Source: Elymus sibiricus
Lineage: Eukaryota; Streptophyta; Magnoliopsida; Poales; Poaceae
DNA length: 64,000 nucleotides
Assembly: GCA_039707655.1 (NCBI GenBank)
Contig: CM077666.1
Location: 238,854,166 to 238,918,165 of the forward strand
Direction of reading: 5' to 3'
Each line of letters begins with the position of its first letter. The first letter of the stretch is position 1. The notes beneath the pieces are model-generated. The model made no database searches. It had not been told where the DNA came from and saw only the letters and a program-made list of their open reading frames with translations. Positions 33,913-44,934 of this stretch are shown piece by piece. The position numbers and the translations under genes are program-made.

Positions 33913-34740
33913 ATGGCACCAGTTCCGTACCACTACAATCATGAGCCGGCACCGTTCACTTTTCCAGTACTGCTCCGTAGCGTCTGGCTTCGGCTGTATC
34001 CCAATGGCGAAGACCTAGTATACCAGGTGTTTCGAGAGAAGCTTGCTGGTTCAGTGTACGAGTATCACGCGGAGGCCTTTCTTGCTGCGAGTTCGGATAT
34101 TGGCAGCTACTCCCGCTCTTCCAAGGGCGAAACTGCTTCTACTCCGAAGCTGGCGATCCAGTTTGCTGCGATGGAGGCTCTCACTGATTTACGCTTCCAC
34201 GAGGTTGAGATGCAGACTCATCTAGGTTTCTTTCACTACCCCACCCTGTCGCCCACGACAGGGCGAGTCCTTTTCGCACCTGTTGACCCGGCGAGTGATC
34301 GTGCTACTGGTGTTTTATCTCATTATCTGAATGCCAGTTACCGTATGATCACTTCACTAGCTGAGGAGCTGACTCATGCCTGAAAGGCACTTGCAGCTGT
34401 TGTGGCAGCACAGTCTCCTCTTCCACCTCCGTTTTCACCGGTGTACACTCCATCCGTTCCACCCTCTGAGACTCCTTCTAGCTCGTTCGGACCGCCAGGC
34501 TTTTCGTCTGGTAACCGTCGTGAGACCCCGACAGAATGGGCCTCACTCCTAGCCACTCCAGCTGCTCCGATGCTGCGGCGTCGTGCTTCTTCTCCTTCAG
34601 AGGGAGAACCTTCCCGTCAGCGTCACCGTGTTTCCTTTGATCTGGAGGCCAAGATTCACATCATCAGCTCAGATTCCGAGACCGGATCAGATGACGAGGA
34701 GTCTTCAGTTTGTCAGTGTCCGTGCCACCCGCGCTACTAG
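33913..34740 (+). pseudogene. Additional ORF upstream of gag in TEK-T, possible dsRBD-like fold
   Basis: A 275-codon frame from ATG 33913 (MAPVPYHYNHEPAPFTF) to TAG 34738, broken by one TGA at 34381-34383. The N-terminal half (residues 37-95) runs YQVFREKLAG, EAFLAASSDIGSYS and ends TPKLAIQFAAMEALTDLR; the beta-beta-beta-helix spacing and the Ala-rich final helix recall a double-stranded RNA-binding domain, but this is only a resemblance. The C-terminal half is Pro/Ser-rich with a charged end (SDSETGSDDEESS). It is separate from Gag, which begins about 190 bases later. A diverged homologue lies in TEK-D at 61770-61288. I know no function. Confidence 0.7.
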
Positions 34741-34928
34741 AGTGGAGACTTGAGTTTCAGTGCATGCATCGTAGCATCTATGCATATGTCAACTGCCGTA
34801 TGAGCAGTTCCAGTCATGATAACCCCCCTACTAGCTTGTCATGTATGATGTTGGGTTGCCTTGTATAATTATGTTGTTCACTTTTTCTTCCCTTTTTATT
34901 TGGTTTATTTTTCCGGTGTCATATTGCT

Positions 34929-36722
34929 GTGTTCCCCTTATGGATGTTGCTCATCGATTCGGCATTTTGCAATGGGAACAAATTTAGGATGAAGAGGTGT
35001 AGTAATCAAGGCGGCGATGGAACTCCCGTTTGTCGATCTGCCAGACAAGCAGGACAGGCACCAAAAGATTTGCCACCTCCACCACCACAGTCACCAACCA
35101 CTGATCAGATCATGAGAATGTTTGAAGAGAAAAGAAATCAAGATCTCATGGAATTTCTGAAAAGTATGCAGACTATAGTGGGTCAGAATCACAACAATGG
35201 GACACACTCTAAATTGTCTGATTTTCAGCGTACCAAGCCACCCAGTTTTGGTCAAGCCGTGGACCCTATGGAAGCTGATGATTGGCTAAGGACTATGGAA
35301 AAGAAGCTGGACATAGCCCGCTGTGATGAGTCGGACAAGGTTCCTTTCGTCACTCACTACCTGGAAGGACCGGCAGCCATATGGTGGGACAATACGAAAA
35401 TACTGTGGCCTCCTGGGGAAGATATTTCCTGGGAGAAATTCAAGGAGGTATTCCGCAAATATCATATTCCTACTGGCATAATGAAGGTGAAGCAAAGGGA
35501 ATTTCTTGCTCTTACTCAAGGGAATATGTCAGTGGGTGAGTATCTGAACAAGTTTAATAATCTGGCTCGATACTATACTCACGACGTGTCCACAGAAGAA
35601 AGAAAGATAGACCGATTCCTCGGAGGACTTAATCATACTCTCCGTTGTCAGCTTTGTATGCTGGATTTTCCTGACTTCCAGACTTTGGTGAACAAGGCTT
35701 TCATAGCCGAACGAGAGGATAAGTCAGGATTTGATGATCGCAAGCAGAAGTTTGAACCCAAGAAGGATAATCGTGAGCAGTTTGTGCAGAAGCCACGTAT
35801 CTGGCAACCAGGTCCATCTGAGTACAAGCCTACCTGGAGCAATGGCAACAACAACAAGCCCGTCAGTCAGGACAAGACCTTCGGCAAACAGCTAGTGCTG
35901 GAGGATTGCCGCCGCAACAATACATGCTTTAATTGTGGTCAGGGCGGGCATTACTCCAGGCAATGTCCCGCAAGAAATGGGAAGCCACAGTCGGACTACA
36001 AGCCACAAGTCAACAATGTTGGACGCCACCCCAATCCGAACTTCTATCGCGGCCAAGTCCATCATATCTCCGCTGAGGAAGCCCGCGAGGCACCAGACGT
36101 GGTCCTTGGTATGTTTTCTGTTAACGACATACCTGCAATAATTTTATTTGATTCTGGGGCTTCTCATTCGTTTATTTCATGGCGTTTTGCCATCATACAC
36201 AAACTTTCTCCTTCTCTTTTGGACAAAATCATGGTGGTACAATCCCCTGGCTCCATGCTGAGAACAAATGTGATATACAAGGATCTGGAAATCATGATAC
36301 ATGGAGTTAAGTTTCCAACTACCCTTGTTGCTATTGAATCCCCTGGACTGGATATAATACTGGGGATGGATTGGTTGACACCACGTCAAGTATGTATCAA
36401 CTGTGCCACCAGGATGGTGACATTGGTTAACCCGGCAGGACAAACAGTGCAATTCACTGCTAGCAGAATGATGTCCAAGAAAGGAATGGCATTCAAAGCC
36501 ACTGCTATAGATATAAATTTGATTCAAGTAGTCAGTGAATTTCCGGACGTGTTTCCAGAAGAATTGCCAGGAATGCCACCTGATCGGGAACTAGAATTTG
36601 CTATTGATGTTGTTCCCGGAACCGCTCCAATTTATAAGAAGTACTACCGCATGCCTTCTCCAGAACTGGTAGAACTAAAGAAACAGTTGGACGAATTATT
36701 GCAAAAGGGTATATTCGTCCAA
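34929..36722 (+). CDS. Gag and aspartic protease of TEK-T
   Basis: Open to 36806 in this frame, but the true sequence leaves it near 36720. The likely start is the ATG in [11 protein letters not shown] near 34989. Then come the retrotransposon-gag domain (about residues 95-260; [37 protein letters not shown]), a basic linker, a CCHC zinc knuckle at 333-346 ([14 protein letters not shown]) and the protease active site at 407-413 (FDSGASHSF). The protease flap region [11 protein letters not shown] is intact. A one-base loss near 36718 throws the RT domain out of frame; no stop interrupts Gag-protease itself. Confidence 0.92.
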
Positions 36723-36745
36723 GCACCTCGCCATGGGGATCACCT

Positions 36746-38116
36746 GTGCTCTTCGTTAAGAAGAAGGATGGCAGCCTATGGATGTGCGTGGACTACCGCC
36801 AACTGAATGAGGTCACCATCAAAAATAAATATCCGCTTCCCCGCATTGATGGTTTGTTCGACCAGTTAAACGGGGCCCGGATATTTTCCAAAATTGACCT
36901 CCAAACGGGATATCATCAGTTAAAAATCAGGAAAGAGGATATCCCCAAGACAGCTTTCACTACCCGATATGGTCTGTATGAATTTACAGTCATGTCATTT
37001 GGGCTGACAAATGCTCCAGCCTACTTTATGAGCATTATGAACAAAGTCTTTATGGACTTCCTGGACAAGTTTGTGGTAGTATTCATCGACGATATTCTTA
37101 TCTACTCCAAAGATGAAGAAGAGCACACGCAACACCTCCGTACTGTCCTGGAAAGATTAAGGACCCATCGCTTGTATGCCAAGTTTAGTAAATGTGAATT
37201 CTGGCTAAGAGAGGTGGGATTTCTGGGACATGTTCTGTCAGAACAGGGTGTGGCCGTCGACCCCAGCAAAGTGACTGTTGTATTAAACTGGAAGACACCA
37301 GCTACAGTAACTAAAGTCTGCAGTTTTCTGGGATTGGCAGGCTACTACCGTCACTTCATTGAAGGCTTCTCAAAAATAGCCAAGCCATTGACAGAACTGT
37401 TGAAAAAGAATCACAAATTTGCCTGGACGGAAGAATGTGATAGTAGTTTCATGGAGTTAAAGACGAGGCTAACTACGGCCCCTGTCTTGATTCTTCCGGA
37501 CATCCACAAGAGCTTTGATATATATTGCGATGCTTCCAGACGTGGAATCGACTGCGTTCTAATGCAAGAAGGAAGGATTGTAGCATATGCATCCAGACAG
37601 CTACGACCCCATGAAGAGAATTATCCCACTCATGATTTGGAATTGGCAGCCGTGGTTCATGCATTAAAGATTTGGAGACATTATCTTGTTGGGCAGCGAT
37701 GTGAAATATACACGGACCACAAGAGTCTCAAATATATTTTCACCCAACCCGACCTTAATCTCCGACAGAGAAGATGGCTTGAACTGGTCAAGGATTATGA
37801 CATTGGAATTAATTATCATCCGGGAAAAGCCAATGTGGTCGCCGATGCTCTCAGCAGAAAACAAGGTACCATAAATGCAATAATGGAAGGAATCCATCTG
37901 AGGCTACAAGAAGAGTTTGCCAAACTGAATATGGTATTATGTGGCCCAATTAGTCCGGACACGTTGGAAATTACTCCAACACTTATGGAAGAGATTAAGG
38001 CAGCTTAGAAATCTGATAAAAGCATACCGGGGATCAAGGAGAACCTTCAGCGAAGGAAGATCAAATCTTTCTGAGTTGATGACCAGGGCACCTTATGGTT
38101 CAAGAACCGAATATAT
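36746..38116 (+). pseudogene. Reverse transcriptase and RNase H of TEK-T
   Basis: Open from before 36746 to TAG at 38006. RT motifs are intact: [33 protein letters not shown], and the catalytic FIDD at 37082-37093. RNase H follows with [14 protein letters not shown], the Glu motif in [17 protein letters not shown] and [10 protein letters not shown]. The frame is minus one relative to Gag-protease. A TAG (38006-38008) and a TGA (38072-38074) break the link to integrase in the same frame; both are C-to-T type changes (from CAG and CGA). Confidence 0.9.
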
Positions 38117-39022
38117 GTGCCTGATCAAGAAAACTTGAGACAGCAAATACTCCGAGAAGCACATGAATCTGCATATTCTATCCATCCTGGAGGAACAAAA
38201 ATGTACCAAGACTTGAAGGAACCCTTTTGGTGGCCCGAAATGCGAATGGATATTGCATACTATGTCGCCTGTTGCAATGTCTGCAACCGAGTTAAGGCTG
38301 AACACCAGAAACCCGCTGGGCTATTGCAACCTTTACAGGTTCCCCAGTGGAAATGGGATGACATATGCATGGACTTCATTGTTGGACTACCCAAGTTAAC
38401 AAGAGGCCATGATGCTATCTGGGTCATTGTGGATATACTTATGAAAGTGGCTCACTTTATTCCGGTAAAGACTACTTTCAGAGCCAATCAGCTTGCACAG
38501 CTTTATATGTCCCGGATAGTCAGCCTTCACGGGGTACCCAAGTCTATCACATCAGATAGAGGCTCCCTGTTCACCTCAGCATTCTGGCTCCGGTTGCATC
38601 AAGCTTTGGGAACCGCGTTAAAGCATAGCACGGCATATCATCCACAAACAGATGGGCAGACCGAATGTGTGAACCAGATATTGGAAGATATGCTTCGGTC
38701 TTGTGCCCTTACCCATGGATCCAAATGGGAGGATAGCCTACCCTACGCAGAATTCTCTTATAATAACAGTTACCAGTCGAGTCTCAAGATATCACCATTC
38801 GAAGCACTGTATGGATGGAAATGTCAAACTCCTTTAAATTGGTCCCAGACAGGAGATAGCCATATCTTCGGCATGGATTTGATGCTCGAGGCTGAGAAGC
38901 AAGTTAAGGATATTCAGGAACGTCTTCGAGCAGCCAAATCCCGTCAAAAGAGTTACTATGACCCCAAGCATCGAGAATTAACTTTTGAGCCTGGGGAATA
39001 TGCTTATCTCTGAGTCACTCCC
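38117..39022 (+). pseudogene. Integrase core of TEK-T
   Basis: Same frame as the RT. The zinc-binding N-terminus shows HESAYSIHPGGTKMY and CCNVCNRVKAEHQ. The catalytic triad is present: Asp in CMDFIVGLP, Asp in ITSDRGSLFTS, Glu in PQTDGQTECVNQ. A TGA at 39011-39013 (from CGA, Arg in relatives) precedes the C-terminal part. Confidence 0.9.
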
Positions 39023-39442
39023 ATGAAAGGAATAAAGAGGTTTCACACCCGAGGAAAGCTTGCACCAAGATATATTGGTCCCTTTCCAGTAATGGCTAAA
39101 AGAGGCAGAGTGGCATATCAGTTAGAGTTACCACCAGAGTTGTCTGACGTTCATGATGTATTTCACATATCACAGTTGAGAAAGTGCATTGCACCTCCGA
39201 TCAAGCAGGCAGATATGAGTGAGCTAGAGTTGACTAAGGATTTGACTTATGAAGAAAAACCTGTCAGACTCTTGGATGAGATGGAAAGAACTACCAGGAG
39301 TAAGATAATTAGATTTTACAAAGTGTTGTGGGATCATCACACCGAGGAAGAAGCTACCTGGGAAAGAGGAGATTTCCTGAGATTCATCCTGAGCAACCGA
39401 ATCTCGAGGACGAGATTCATCCTAAGGGGGGTAGGTTTGTGA
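39023..39442 (+). pseudogene. Integrase C-terminal domain and chromodomain of TEK-T
   Basis: Begins after the TGA at 39011 in the same frame. The GPY/F-type module is RYIGPFPVMAKRGRVAYQLE; HDVFHISQLRKC follows. The chromodomain (39239-39390) reads TYEEKPVRLLDEMERTTRSK and HHTEEEATWERGDFLR. Chromodomains bias integration toward heterochromatin, in keeping with this repeat-rich site. The frame runs a few codons into the 3' LTR, ending at 39442. Confidence 0.88.
39423..39437 (+). promoter_or_regulatory. Polypurine tract of TEK-T
   Basis: aaggggggtaggtt directly before the 3' LTR start at 39438; it overlaps the end of the integrase frame. Confidence 0.8.
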
Positions 39443-42400
39443 CACCCTGGTTTTTGGCAACTTTTTATTTTCAAAACTTTTCTGGTTTCTTTGCAATTTG
39501 GATGGTTTTTGGATCTTTTCAGTTGACTTTGGACTTGGGAAACTTTTGAACCTTTCTCTTCGTGATCCAAAGCCCTCAATATCTTGCCAAAATCTTGTCA
39601 TCCACCTTCTGGATCAAATTCCAATTCCCAATTATTCCAAAATAATTCATTTTCTTCCTTTGGGAAAATATGTCTTCACTATGGGTTCTGAAACAACCTA
39701 TAGTTCTGATGATCAGAAAAATCCTAAATTAATACCACACCTTCTTGTCATCATCTACTCTCACAATCTTCAAAAACATTTCATGGTCCAGTATAAAATT
39801 TTGTCCAGAAATTCCATTTATCTTCTGGATAGCAGTGGCCCTTTGTGAAGCAACTCATATTTTCTTAGGTCAGAAAACTCTCAAATAATTCCCTGAGATA
39901 CTAGGGAACCTATCTTGCCACTATATCCAAAAATATCATCTTGTCCAGTACAAATTTTTAGCAGAAATATTTTGCCAAGTTTCTGCTCAGTTCAAACCTC
40001 TGTGAAGGAAGTACCATCTAGAGGTATCCAATTGAGCTGAAATTTTTATGACATCTTCTATCCATCAAATAACTCTCACACACCAAATTCCAGCTCCAGC
40101 AAATCAACCATGTGAGTGCAACAACCTCATTTAGGTTTCTGGTCCAAAACAACAGTTGTACATGAACTGCATTCAAACTTTGATGAAAATCCCTCAAATT
40201 TGGCCAGTTTGTAGTCCTTCCAAAGTAGATCACTCCAGACATCTCTACTGGCTCCATCTCCAGCTCATCTTCTCTCCAGATCTCTCTCAAAGTTTTTGTC
40301 AGAAATTGTTGTTGAAGCTACACTTCGAATCAGAGTGTATCTAGCCAAACAAGGGGCACAGGGGGACTAAGTGGTCAAGGGTCGACGTGCTGGACACGGT
40401 GCGCTAGACGTACGTGGCCTCCAGGTGCCAGCCACCGTGGTGAGCACGGCACTGGCATGCCAGTGCACGCGCTCTGCGCACCGCCCGCGTCTGATATGAT
40501 TACTCCAGCTATGCCTTGTCCTAGCTCGCCGACGACCTCTCCGCGAACCATCTGGCCACTTTGGAGTCTTTTCCTCATCGGAATCGCTCCCGGCGGCCGC
40601 CACCGCATGCGGGCACTGTGGCGCCCGTGCTGGCACTGTGGCCTCGCTAGCCGTCGTCTTCCCCGCAAGCCGCTACTGTCCGCATTTACTTCCCCTGCCC
40701 TCTTCCATCCCGTCGCCCGTGCCAAGTCAGCCAGCGCGGCGTCCTTGCTCCGGCGATGTGGCAGTGGAGCCACCCGCTCCAGAAACCTCGCCTCCGCCTA
40801 TAAAAGGTCGTGCCCAGCCCTCCCAACTCCTCGTCGCCCTCCACTCACTCCCAATCGAGCTCCCGAGCATCGAGCCAAGCCCGAGAGGCCCTCTGGCCTC
40901 ACATCTCGCCGGCATTCTACCGCCACCCGAGCTCCGCCACCCAGCCGCCTCACCCCACCCCAGCCTCAACAGACTCCACCCGCGAGCTCCACACACTCTC
41001 CTGACCTCGCCCGACCTCTTCCCTGGTCGAAACCCTGCCGGAGTTGCCGTCCCCGTCGATCACCGAGAACCGCCGCCGCCGGAGAGGAAGGGCACGACGT
41101 CGTCCGGCCATCTCTCACCAAGCTACGGGTACGTACGGCTTCGTCTCCGAGTGCCCGTTCCATCCCCGTAGTCGCCCGACCTCGCCGTCGTCTGCATCGC
41201 CGGCGACCATCGCCAGAGCTTCGCGGCGCTCTGTTCCTCTCTCTGCCCTTTTAAATCTGACAGCAGGACCCGCACGTCAGTGGCTCGCCTCGCGCGCCGA
41301 AGTGGTAAGTGGAGGCGCCCCTCCACTTTACGCCATCGACGTGGCCCTCTGTAGGTTTTTCTAATTTCTATTTTTAAATCAGATTTGACCAGTAACTTTG
41401 ACCACTCATAACTTTTTATCCACAAGTCCAAATCAATTGATTCTTTTTTGCATTGGTTTTGTCTTGAGATCCTCTATTTTCTGGTAAATTTTGGTATTTT
41501 TCTCACATGTGCAGAATTTCTGGTGAACAGAAATGTGTTATGTGACTTTTTCTTTTGCTATTTTAAAATATTTTCAGAAGGAAATCAATTTGGTTTTGAA
41601 GACCAGGAGTTTGTGGACAACCCAACAGAGCAAGGCAAGCCACATCATCCATTACATGAAGCATTTCAATAGTATTGGTTATTTAATTGAATTAATTGCA
41701 TTATTTTAATATGTGATATTTCATAATAATTGATAATATTGCATAGTTACTACCATGTGAAGTTATTCCTGAAAAACAAACTGACTTGTCATGTAAGTAT
41801 TAAAAGCTAAGTTTAATGGTTGATCAAGTGCCACCGACCCGGACTTATCCATGCTGCCACATTTGCCGGAATGGGACGGCCTTGACTTGGTCTGACCGCG
41901 TGCTCTTTTATCGGTACCACCAAAGAGGGAGGGTTATGCGTGCGTGCTACCCTGATCAGGTAGGCGACGATAATCCTGTGAGCCAGTTGAGTTATTTTGC
42001 CGGTGTCCCTGTTTGGGACAGTTTAGTTGGCCATGACGGTCGCAGGTGTCACGGGGTGACACAGGGCCACCCAGGACATGAACTTGGGAGGGTATGATTT
42101 CGGTGGTACGATGGAGGAGTCACGGGTTAGGCAAGTTTTGTTGGAGCAGCACCGGTCCACCCGGAAAGGGAAGTGTACCGAGGTACGGGACCAGGAGCTT
42201 CATAGTGTGGGTAAAGTGCGCAACCTCTGCAGAGTGTAAGAATCTATTCGAATAGCCGCGTCCACGGTATTGGACACCGTCCGCACTAGGTCACACTGAG
42301 TGGTCAACCGTAATAAGGATAATAATGATGGAAGAACTTGTCTTATGCTCGGAAGTGCTCCGTGAGTCATGAGTATTCCAAAGGTTGTGAGACAACCTGG

Positions 42401-42890
42401 AAGGGAGTAATTTAATATTCGATAACAGTAAGTAAGCAATTTAAGCACTTAATGTGATCATTGCCATGCTGTTGTTTGCTGCATTGTTGTGGTTGCTGTG
42501 AGCTTGCGAGTACATTCCAAGTACTCACCTGGTGTGTCATGCCAGATGCAGGAGAAGCCGAGGACGGAGGTCCCGAAGGTTCATGCTACGTTAACTAGGT
42601 TGTGTCCCAGCAGTGTCCCTGTGGAGTGGAGTTATCTGCGCTATGTTCCGCTACGCCGTAGAATCACCCAGTAGTACCAAGGCCATGCTATGTTCCATAA
42701 ATAATGTAGATATTGTCATAGCACATGTTGTGCTTCTGGCCTCGCTATCAATGTAAATTACGAGCTTGTACTCGAAGAATATCAATAAAGATCAGTTCTG
42801 TTCTATTCCAAGTTGTTGTGTGTTTCCAGAAGACATGATCTCTGGGTTGGAAACACTGGGTAAACCGGTCCTCTGAGCCGGGGTGCCATA
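39438..42890 (+). repeat. 3' LTR of TEK-T
   Basis: 3453 bp, TGTGACACCCTGG...GGGTGCCATA. The terminal CA has become TA, as in TEK-F. Relative to the 5' LTR it has a 19-base loss near 40500 in the GC-rich part and scattered substitutions. Confidence 0.95.
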
Positions 42891-42943
42891 ACTACATTTC
42901 TGCATGTGACTTACAGTCTCACTTGTACAAAAACTGTTTGCAG

Positions 42944-43006
42944 AAGAATATCCATTCTCAAGGGACCACAGGATCTCACAACTATACTACACACTGCATT
43001 GCTCTT
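42944..43006 (+). pseudogene. CACTA gene small exon
   Basis: Bounded by acceptor ctgtttgcag (to 42943) and donor ctt|gtgagt (43007). 63 bases reading KNIHSQGTTGSHNYTTHCIA. Its upstream intron holds TEK-T. Confidence 0.5.
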
Positions 43007-43595
43007 GTGAGTACCTCTTGCCCTGTATCACCATACTTACTTTCATAGCTGGTTGATTATGTAGCATCACTGCACATGTTAATCTCCTTATCCTCCATTT
43101 GGTGGACATTATAAAATCCGTATTTACTCTTACATAAATTTAGAATCAACCCAATGCTTCTAAAGAAGTTTAGCTCTACAGTCCTCTTGTAAGGAACGAA
43201 CGTCTTGTATCACTGTACTTACATTAACAGCTACTCCATCCGTCCCATAATATAAGAGCGCTTTGTACACTACACTAGTGTACAAAACACTTATATTATG
43301 GTATGGAGTGAGTAGTTCATTGTGTTGCATTACTCTGCATCTTATCTCCCTCGGCCACCATTTCCTAAAAATTATCAGATCTATACTTAATCTTACCAAA
43401 AAGTTGAATACACAGACAATGCTAGTGCAGAAAAGTAACCCATTGCTCTTGTCAGTACATTTTGTCCTGTAACGTTGTACTTACATGTATAGGTAGTTGA
43501 TTATGTAGCATCACTGTGCATCTTATCTTCATTATCCTCTATCCCTTCCAGTATTATCATATCAATAATTACTCTCTACAAAATGTAGAGTACAG
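43007..43595 (+). repeat. CACTA intron with three degenerate tandem repeats
   Basis: Three related units start near 42998, 43175 and 43440. Each has (cattg)ctcttgt.agtac, then cctgta.c...gtacttac, and two share ggt.gttgattatgtagcatcactg. The middle unit holds the MITE. No exon is apparent in units two and three, although each looks like a copy of an exon end plus donor. Confidence 0.5.
43234..43312. mobile_element. Stowaway-like MITE, 79 bp
   Basis: Terminal inverted repeats CTCCATCCGTCCCATAATAT and, inverted, ATATTATGGTATGGAGTGAG, with TA on both sides (43232-43233, 43313-43314). Near-palindromic with the centre at tacactagtgta. This matches the common grass Stowaway consensus with a few changes. 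Confidence 0.88.
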
Positions 43596-43690
43596 GCAAT
43601 GCTTATGAGGAAGTTTCTGTGCTGAAATTATTGAGTTATCCCTCCCTTGACATGGAGAAGGGCATTATAGAGCCGGTGTTAACTGTTAAT
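43596..43690 (+). pseudogene. CACTA gene exon
   Basis: Acceptor gagtacag (to 43595), donor aat|gtaagt (43691). Reads NAYEEVSVLKLLSYPSLDME followed by KGIIEPVLTVN; open throughout. Confidence 0.55.
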
Positions 43691-43878
43691 GTAAGTCCGT
43701 CCTTCTAAAGCCTTTATCCTCAACTGTTGTTTAATTTGCTCATACTCCCTATCGTCAACTGCTGTTTAGTTTGCTGTTTCTATCAAAATGCATGTTCGCA
43801 ACAACTGCAAGTTCAAGTTTTAGTCGTGAAACCAAATTCCTTATTCATACCATGCACATTATTCAATACAGATCCATT

Positions 43879-44090
43879 GATTTTCTTTAGCCTTGCATGT
43901 ATGCTTGTGTTGTTGATCTGTAATCCAGTGTGTGGTCAAGCTGCCCACATTTGCACCTTGTCATTTCCTGCTTTGTCTTAACTGATCTGGCTGATGATAT
44001 GAACATGGCATGCACGTTAACGAAAAGAGATACAATGATTTTGTTTTGCCCTGCATCTATGCTTGTGTTGTTGATCTGCAATCCAGTAGT
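43879..44090 (+). repeat. Two copies of a ~55-bp intronic sequence, 158 bp apart
   Basis: gattttctttagccttgcat at 43879 and gattttgttttgccctgcat at 44037 each continue through atgcttgtgttgttgatctg and aatccagt. They lie in the last intron (43691-44248), which is otherwise without features I can name. Confidence 0.6.
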
Positions 44091-44248
44091 GTGGTGTAGC
44101 TCCCTGCATTATGAACAATGCCAAATTATGCTCTTGACATTTTGAATTGTCTCTTTATTTTGTAATATGAAACTGGATGGAATTGACAGCGCAGTTACCA
44201 TCTTTGTTTATATATGTGCAAAACCTGTCATTTGTCTTGTTGTTTCAG

Positions 44249-44620
44249 GGTGATATGCCTGATGGCACGCACAAGTCTGCTGAAGACTCTAAGACAAACC
44301 CAACGTATATTGCAGCAAAGAAGGCAAAACATCTTGAAGATAGTGAGACAACCCGAAAGTCATGTCTTGATGCAGTGTTCAAGTTACTCGAGACTAGCAG
44401 TCACACAAGCTTACAAAAGTCGCTGCCTGAATCAGTTCGACTTCTTCAGTCTCAACTACAAACAGAAAGGCATAGTGCAACTCAACTTCGACTTGAAGTC
44501 CAATCTCTAAGGAAGATCACAGAGAACTCCAATGAGAACCTCATTGCTAAACAGCTAGAGCTGGAAGATATGAACGACATGCTAGGCCGTTCTCACTGCC
44601 TTGCTCAGCTGCTTGCGTAG
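44249..44620 (+). CDS. CACTA gene terminal exon, coiled-coil C-terminus
   Basis: Acceptor ttgtttcag ends at 44248; the frame runs to TAG 44618-44620. The start is hydrophilic (GDMPDGTHKSAEDSKTNPTY, AAKKAKHLEDSETTRKSC) and the rest has a heptad pattern over about 70 residues (PESVRLLQSQLQTERHSATQ, RLEVQSLRKITENSNENLIA), so it probably dimerises. In CACTA elements a second, non-transposase protein that binds subterminal repeats is typical; the position just inside the repeat array fits, but I see no diagnostic domain. This exon is itself undamaged. Confidence 0.6.
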   Translation, partial: GDMPDGTHKSAEDSKTNPTYIAAKKAKHLEDSETTRKSCLDAVFKLLETSSHTSLQKSLPESVRLLQSQLQTERHSATQLRLEVQSLRKITENSNENLIAKQLELEDMNDMLGRSHCLAQLLA

Positions 44621-44934
44621 CAGCTCCCGCGCAAGGCTAACGTTTCTTGAACTGTGTTCAAGTGGTCTTGGTTCAGTATTATTTTTGTTGCGCTGCAATG
44701 GTAGGGCCTTTGATGCCCAGGTTTTGTAATGTGCTTCTTGGTTGCGCTTTATGATCACTGGTGGCGAACTTTGATGCCCAGTGGATGTAATATCCCCTAA
44801 TTCCTTTATTGTATAGTGTAGGTTTATTCTAAGTTACTATGTCGTAATTTCTTTATTGTATAGTGTAGGTTTGTTCTTAATTTGTAGTTACCGTATATGT
44901 CATCATTCGCTATCAGATAAAAGGGTGAAAATCT
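44621..44934 (+). other. 3' flank of the CACTA gene
   Basis: No gene. Contains an imperfect 45-bp-offset duplication (tttattgtatagtgtaggtt at about 44804 and 44851). Confidence 0.6.

Larger units (their letters stand above)
30280..42890 (+). mobile_element. Tekay-type chromovirus (Ty3/Gypsy) TEK-T, complete but inactive
   Basis: 12.6 kb with LTRs at 30280-33746 and 39438-42890 and target duplication ACTAC (30275-30279 and 42891-42895). Order: primer site for initiator Met-tRNA, an extra ORF (33913-34740), gag-protease, RT-RNase H, integrase with chromodomain, polypurine tract. Long LTRs near 3.4 kb and a C-terminal chromodomain fit the Tekay branch. It landed in a CACTA intron. A one-base shift between protease and RT and four in-frame stops disable it. 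Confidence 0.93.

Noticed and set aside
13425..44620. Possible single-copy host gene with many exons and huge introns
   Set aside because: The last exon adjoins a CACTA subterminal repeat array and TIR, and the left side is also within repeats, so a transposon-borne gene is the simpler reading.
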